Shown here: positions 59,864 to 64,000 of the stretch, piece by piece
Numbering within the stretch: position 1 is the stretch's first letter
Layout of the letters: the number at the start of each line of letters is the position of its first letter
Position numbers and translations under genes: made by a program
The notes under the pieces: generated by a model
Seen by the model: the letters and a program-made list of their open reading frames with translations, nothing else
Told to the model about the DNA's origin: nothing
The model's database searches: none
From: JAAYCU01 sp964401335
Lineage (GTDB): Bacteria > Planctomycetota > Phycisphaerae > UBA1845 > PWPN01
NCBI GenBank assembly: GCA_964401335.1
Contig: CAYNYK010000005.1
Span: forward strand, 15,389-79,388
Direction: 5' to 3'
DNA: 64,000 nt

Positions 59864-61982
59864 GGCTCAGGTGATGCTCCTCACCGGACAAGGCCAGGAA
59901 TTCGTCGTCCGATTTCGGTTTGCCTATGGCGGAGCCAACCGGTTGCGGCCGAGTTTCCTTCTTGCGTAGTTGACCGGTCTTGATTTTTACGGATTGATGA
60001 GCCGGTGGACTTTGTTTCTTTCTCGAAACCGCCGGTGCTTCGCCGCCACTGTTTCGGCTGTTCGCTCCACCCACCATCGCCACCAGTTCGCCGACCATGC
60101 CCTTGACGGCCTGGGCCTGGGCGGCCAATTCCTCGGCCGCGGAAGCTGATTCCTCCGCTCCGGAGGCATTCTGCTGAGTAACCTTGTCCATTTGCGACAC
60201 GGCCGTGTTGACTTGATCCACTCCCTGGGCCTGTTCCTGGCTGGCCTGCGAGATTCCGTTGATCAGTTCCGAAACCTTAGCGGCCTGATCCACGATCGCG
60301 CTGAGTGATTTGCCCACTTCGGTAGCCACCTGCGTGCCCTGGGCGGCCCGGTGGACTGCGTCCTCGATCAGTCCGGTGGTTTCTTTAGCCGCTTGAGCAC
60401 AGCGTTGGGCCAGATTGCGGACCTCGTCGGCGACGACGGCAAAGCCCTTGCCGTGCTCGCCGGCCCGAGCGGCCTCGACCGCCGCGTTGAGGGCCAACAG
60501 ATTCGTTTGAAAAGCGATTTCCTCGATGACCTTGATGATCTTGCTGATCTTGTCGGACGAATCGTTGATGCCGTTCATGGCCTCGTTGAGCTGGGCCATG
60601 CTCTTGTCGCCCTCGTTGGCGGCCCGCCGGGCCTGGTCGGCCAACTCATTGGCCTGCTTGGAGTTTTCGGCGTTTGTCCGGGTCATCGCCGCCATCTGCT
60701 CCAGAGCGCTCGAGGTCTCCTCCAACGACGAGGCCTGCTCGCTGGCCCCCTCGGCCAACTGCTGCGACGCCGAGGATACCTGGGCCGCCGCGTCGTTCAC
60801 CTGATCGGCACCCTCGCCGAGTTGCGTGGCGATCCGAGTCAAGTTCCGGTTGATACCTCGCGTGATGAGGATACCGAGGCTCATGGCCGAGATCACACAG
60901 ATGAATGCCGACACCAGCATGACCGTCTTGAACATTGCGGCCTGGGCTTGGCTGTCCCTGGCGGCCGCGACCGCAACATCGCGATTGATCTGCACGATCT
61001 GGTTCAGCAGCGACTCCGCCAGAGCAAAGGACTTGGCATTCATCACCAGGGCCTGTTCGGTCATCTTATGATACGCTTCGTTACCCTTGCGGAAGTCTTC
61101 CACGGTGGCGTCATATTCTCGCGACAAAGCCACAAACGCCTCGTGGTCTGTCTTCCACTCATTCCATGCGGGAACAAACGCTTGCCACGCCACGACTTCC
61201 TCCGGTGTTTGCTCCAAGGGCTCGTAAACCTTCCATGCCGCGTCAATCCTCCCCCAACATTCGGCGATGCGTTCGTACGATGCCCGACGACTTGCCAGGT
61301 CACCGCTACGGTCAAGCAGCGCGTTCTCCGCACCGTCCACGCAGGTTTGCGCTTCACTGATCACCATCAGTGAGTAAACGGTGAGGATATCAGCCTTATT
61401 GAACGTCTCCTGTGTCTTCATCTTGACGTCGTATATGGCGATAACATTGTTCAGCAGCGCTTCGGCCTTGAGAAACGATGCCATATTTCGAGATAGCGCC
61501 TGTTGAGCCATCCGTCCATACAGGACATCGGCACGCTGCTGGCTTTCCACCGTCTTGTCGTACTCCCTGGACAGTACGACGTAGGCCTCGTGGTCTCTTT
61601 TCCAAGCCTCCCACGCGGGAACAAACCGCTTCCACAGGACTGCTTCTTCGTCCGTCTGCGGCAGCGGCTCGTAAACCTTCCATGCCTCCTCGATCCGCTT
61701 CCAAGCCGCCGCAAAGTTGTCGTATTTCTCCTGGCGGGCCTGGAGGTTGATATCCCTGCTGAGCAGCGCGTTCTCCGCGCTGTCCACCGCCGTTTGGGCC
61801 TCGCTGATGATCAACAGCGAATCCACGCTGGGCAACCGCACCACGCCCAACTCGTCAATGGCCTGGCCACCTCGGTCCACGGCATAATACCCCACCCCGC
61901 CAAGGATGGTCGTGATGGCACTGACCAGCATGAACGAGGCCATCAACTTCCGCCCGATCGTCCAACCCGTGTTCGATCTCAT
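59856..61982 (-). CDS. Methyl-accepting chemotaxis protein with a duplicated four-helix sensor
   Basis: The 708-residue protein has a membrane helix near residues 12-35, a periplasmic sensor to about 340, a second membrane helix (about 347-372), and a cytoplasmic coiled coil with the signalling hairpin EIAFQTNLLALNAAVEAARA (about 486-505) continuing GKGFAVVADEVRNLAQR. The sensor consists of two clearly homologous copies: residues 55-182 and 203-330, each beginning with ISEAQT and containing ENALL, WKVYEPL, FVPAW and LSREYD. The C-terminus is Lys/Pro-rich and does not end in a CheR-binding pentapeptide. No cheA or cheW is adjacent. Confidence 0.94.
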   Translation of the reverse strand: MRSNTGWTIGRKLMASFMLVSAITTILGGVGYYAVDRGGQAIDELGVVRLPSVDSLLIISEAQTAVDSAENALLSRDINLQARQEKYDNFAAAWKRIEEAWKVYEPLPQTDEEAVLWKRFVPAWEAWKRDHEAYVVLSREYDKTVESQQRADVLYGRMAQQALSRNMASFLKAEALLNNVIAIYDVKMKTQETFNKADILTVYSLMVISEAQTCVDGAENALLDRSGDLASRRASYERIAECWGRIDAAWKVYEPLEQTPEEVVAWQAFVPAWNEWKTDHEAFVALSREYDATVEDFRKGNEAYHKMTEQALVMNAKSFALAESLLNQIVQINRDVAVAAARDSQAQAAMFKTVMLVSAFICVISAMSLGILITRGINRNLTRIATQLGEGADQVNDAAAQVSSASQQLAEGASEQASSLEETSSALEQMAAMTRTNAENSKQANELADQARRAANEGDKSMAQLNEAMNGINDSSDKISKIIKVIEEIAFQTNLLALNAAVEAARAGEHGKGFAVVADEVRNLAQRCAQAAKETTGLIEDAVHRAAQGTQVATEVGKSLSAIVDQAAKVSELINGISQASQEQAQGVDQVNTAVSQMDKVTQQNASGAEESASAAEELAAQAQAVKGMVGELVAMVGGANSRNSGGEAPAVSRKKQSPPAHQSVKIKTGQLRKKETRPQPVGSAIGKPKSDDEFLALSGEEHHLSQF

Positions 61983-62441
61983 CGTGTCGTTCTCCTTTTA
62001 ATACTTGTCCCCTACGGCGAAAGGGAAACCTCTTGTTCGAAATGCCATGTGTGATGGGATGGACAAAACCCAGTGCCATGCCCTAATGCCCGTAAAGCAA
62101 ACCCGGCCGAGATCCGATTGCTGGCCCGCCTGCCTTGTACCTTAACACTGCCTCCATCGACCGGCAAACCGTGCTCCTCAATGGCCCGAACAGGCCATTT
62201 ATGCGGTTGGGCGTTCTGATCCGGGCCTTTTGTCCGATATTCGTGGATAGATCCTGGTTCATTGATCAGGGTGGGCCTGGAAATCAATGTTTGGACGGTT
62301 TGTAGGACGGTGGGCCTGTTCGGGTCTGGAAAAACTCGGGGCAGCAATTCCTTGGATGACCCGAAGGATGCCGTTCGTGAGGTGGGTTTAGCGTCCCTGC
62401 GAGGCAGGTTTTCAAACACGATGGTTGAAGGAGATGTATGG
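61983..62441. other. Divergent intergenic region
   Basis: A stretch of 459 bases between the chemoreceptor and the small lipoprotein. It must hold both promoters. I looked for a c-di-GMP riboswitch because of short matches such as GGCAAACC, but the rest of the consensus is missing. No RNA or gene is supported. Confidence 0.45.
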
Positions 62442-62615
62442 ATGTTACGACAGGTCAAAGTCATGCAATTTGCTGTTCTGCTGGTATTGGGCTTTTCGAC
62501 GCTGGCAGCTGGTTGTGTCCCCGATAATTTATGGTCGGATATCTGGGGTTACACGATCATCGACGGAACGGTGGCGATTTTACGGGATGCCCTGTTGGCC
62601 GTACTTATTCCGTAA
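62442..62615 (+). CDS. Tiny lipoprotein, 57 residues
   Basis: The protein has a short basic start, a hydrophobic stretch and a lipobox LAAGC, followed by only about 30 residues (VPDNLWSDIWGYTIIDG). AAGGAG is about ten bases before ATG 62442. Small lipoproteins with this NLWxDxWG motif appear, from memory, in many planctomycete genomes before outer-membrane protein genes. It may be co-transcribed with the following gene (100 bases). Confidence 0.68.
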   Translation: MLRQVKVMQFAVLLVLGFSTLAAGCVPDNLWSDIWGYTIIDGTVAILRDALLAVLIP

Positions 62616-62715
62616 AGCGGCTTTTCTTCAGAGGTAGGTCGGGACTTCCTCGGCGAGGCGGCGATGATAATCGGTTGCCCGGCCAGGCAAAGGCCCGATT
62701 CGAGGAGGCACACAC

Positions 62716-63726
62716 GTGCGTGCATCGAAACGAAAGACCTTACCCGTTGTCACGGTGATCCTTAGTCTGTTGAGCAGCGCGGCCGGGGTGGTTCGGGCCA
62801 ACGAGAAGTCGGCGGCCGCGGCAAGCGGAGAATCGGTGGAAGCTCAGCGGATTTCACTGGCCCAGGAGGGTACGACGAAAGAGGTGGCGATCAAGCAGGA
62901 GAACGAGGAGGATGCTTTTCCCTTTAGCCTGGGCTTGTCCTATGCCCTGTATACGGATTACGTTTTCCGGGGGGTCAATTTTTCCGAGCCGGATGGCGAG
63001 GGTCGGGAGAAGTTGAACCATCAGTTGTCGGTAAGCCTGGACTGGAACACCAGCAAGTGGGGGACCATCGGATTCGACACCTGGTTCGAGTGGTACGCCG
63101 GGCAGAAGATGATCGACCCTGATCGGGGTGGCCAAAATCTACAAGAGGTTGATTACACTATACGGTGGAGCTATCCGCTGGAGGCCATCGCGACCGACCT
63201 GACCATCGGATACACCTTTTTCGTCTTTCCGAACCTGGCTCACACCCTGCGACAGGACCGCGCCCGCGGTAACAATAACGACGACCGTACCCATGAATAC
63301 TGGTTTTCGTTGGAGCATAACGACGCCTGGATATGGAAGGGGCTGTTTCCGGACAATACCGACGGGGTATTGAACCCGTCGTTTCTCTTTGCCCACGATA
63401 TCGGGTCCATCCTGGGAACCTGGATGGAGTTCGGCCTCAGCCACGGGTTTGAGGTGCCGGGCATCGAGTATCTGAGCGTGACTCCGGCGTGGACGGTGGC
63501 CGCCCAGTGCGATTACTGGAAGCGGGGGTTCTTTCTGGTGGGCGACACGTGGTCGCTGACGGTGGAATACGATCTGGCCGGGGCCTTGAAGCTGCCCAAG
63601 TGGGCCGGATCACTGACCTTGGCCGGCGAGCTTTATTACTTTAATGCTTGGGGCAACTTCCGAGGGCCGGACACCGGGGATGAATTCTGGGGAGGGATGA
63701 CCGTCAATTGGGGCCTGGGAGGGTGA
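62716..63726 (+). CDS. Outer-membrane beta-barrel protein, TorF-family-like putative porin
   Basis: The 336-residue protein has a signal peptide (residues 1-28, ending GVVRA), a polar linker, and about 260 residues of alternating aromatic and polar beta-strand sequence. YALYTDYVFRGVNFSEPDGE is typical for TorF-type putative porins (SDYRFRG-like), and the last residues form a terminal strand (GMTVNWGLGG). The start is GTG 62716 with GAGGAGG seven to eight bases upstream. It should form a barrel in the outer membrane; cargo unknown. Confidence 0.82.
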   Translation: MRASKRKTLPVVTVILSLLSSAAGVVRANEKSAAAASGESVEAQRISLAQEGTTKEVAIKQENEEDAFPFSLGLSYALYTDYVFRGVNFSEPDGEGREKLNHQLSVSLDWNTSKWGTIGFDTWFEWYAGQKMIDPDRGGQNLQEVDYTIRWSYPLEAIATDLTIGYTFFVFPNLAHTLRQDRARGNNNDDRTHEYWFSLEHNDAWIWKGLFPDNTDGVLNPSFLFAHDIGSILGTWMEFGLSHGFEVPGIEYLSVTPAWTVAAQCDYWKRGFFLVGDTWSLTVEYDLAGALKLPKWAGSLTLAGELYYFNAWGNFRGPDTGDEFWGGMTVNWGLGG

Positions 63727-64000
63727 TAACTGAACAGCACGTAACGTCATGACCCCACCCATCCCGGCCGGCAGCAGGGGCAATCCGGGGGTGACGACAA
63801 CTCTTTCTTTTCGGCGTTACCGCTACTCCCCCGCAATGCTACGTTAATGAGGAGGGGCTGGGGTCACCAACGAGACGCCGGTGACACACCATTTATCGCA
63901 GGCGAGACAAGCGGACGTGTGCATTGCGCATTTTGCATCAGGAATCCTATTATTGATCTCTGCATAAATAATGCAATGGTCAGGGTAAAAAGGGGGGCAG
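63727..64000. other. End of window without a recognised gene
   Basis: The last 274 bases carry no supported reading frame or repeat. The window ends in noncoding sequence. Confidence 0.4.

Noticed and set aside
61983..62441. Possible c-di-GMP riboswitch before the chemoreceptor or the porin
   Set aside because: Only scattered matches to the GEMM consensus on either strand; the conserved core and the pairing elements are missing.
62012..62464. Minus-strand frame of 150 codons upstream of the chemoreceptor
   Set aside because: It spans the divergent promoter region, has no ribosome-binding site and no recognisable pattern.
1..64000. CRISPR arrays, tRNA or rRNA genes
   Set aside because: No series of equal repeats with spacers and no tRNA-like T-loop and acceptor pairing were noticed by eye; a tRNAscan and Infernal run would be needed for certainty.

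Overview
The window looks like a chromosomal contig from a Planctomycetota bacterium, most likely of the Phycisphaerae type. This is an inference from gene content. The indicators are a C-terminal type I dockerin on a secreted protein, a BlaI/M56 pair with a very large exported extension, a DUF1080 lipoprotein, tandem exported Gfo/Idh/MocA proteins, a URO-D-family protein, a glycine-rich RRM protein, small conserved lipoproteins and several families of short hairpin repeats between genes. Base composition is moderately GC-rich, with AT-rich promoters. I saw no rRNA, tRNA, CRISPR array, integrase or transposase.

Layout. 1-2.2 kb: the 3' end of a DNA methyltransferase, a small lipoprotein, two small unknown proteins and an RRM protein with a clear terminator. 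2.5-4.5 kb: DinG helicase. 4.6-7.3 kb: a dockerin protein coupled to a pseudopilin, then a NikR repressor. 7.5-10.1 kb: zinc-ribbon protein, alpha/beta hydrolase, biotin ligase. 10.3-16 kb: a SWIM-protein/SNF2-helicase operon and an ABC-F ATPase. 16.3-21.3 kb: a decayed dehydratase fragment, then a BlaI repressor and a 1234-residue M56 protein. 21.4-26.5 kb: nucleotidyltransferase, lipoprotein, MutM, a soluble histidine kinase, thioesterase and DUF89 protein. 26.5-27 kb: a DUF4258 protein and its small partner. 27.1-36.3 kb: a seven-gene exopolysaccharide operon on the minus strand. 36.4-44 kb: acyl-CoA ligase, URO-D and ACT proteins, DUF1080, HEAT-repeat protein and two Gfo/Idh/MocA paralogues. 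44.3-50 kb: a DUF6883/DUF4926 pair, PspC, PrmC, a VKOR-DsbA fusion, PurQ and a coiled-coil protein. 50.4-54.4 kb: NagB, a GlmU-like protein and a LeuA-like synthase. 54.4-63.7 kb: a giant hybrid histidine kinase, a chemoreceptor with a duplicated sensor, a tiny lipoprotein and a TorF-like outer-membrane protein.

How the genes work together. The exopolysaccharide operon holds periplasmic SPOR/TPR protein, Wza-type exporter, Wzz/Wzc-type co-polymerase, a kinase-like ATPase, Wzy, Wzx and one glycosyltransferase; it lacks an initiating glycosyltransferase. NagB and the GlmU-like protein face each other across one promoter region and both concern amino sugars. The BlaI promoter has a perfect dyad exactly between its -35 and -10 boxes, which suggests autoregulation.

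The most noteworthy signals are structural rather than single genes: (1) a 100-bp, almost identical hairpin repeat placed at the stop codons of both the hybrid kinase and the chemoreceptor, so that direct repeats bracket the 5-kb kinase gene; (2) a family of at least five hairpin repeats whose flanks are conserved while their stems vary but stay paired; (3) several genes without a Shine-Dalgarno sequence whose -10 box lies 6-7 bases before the ATG, suggesting leaderless transcripts; (4) a BY-kinase homologue that has lost its Walker A lysine; (5) a REP-like hairpin lying inside the leader of the pseudopilin.
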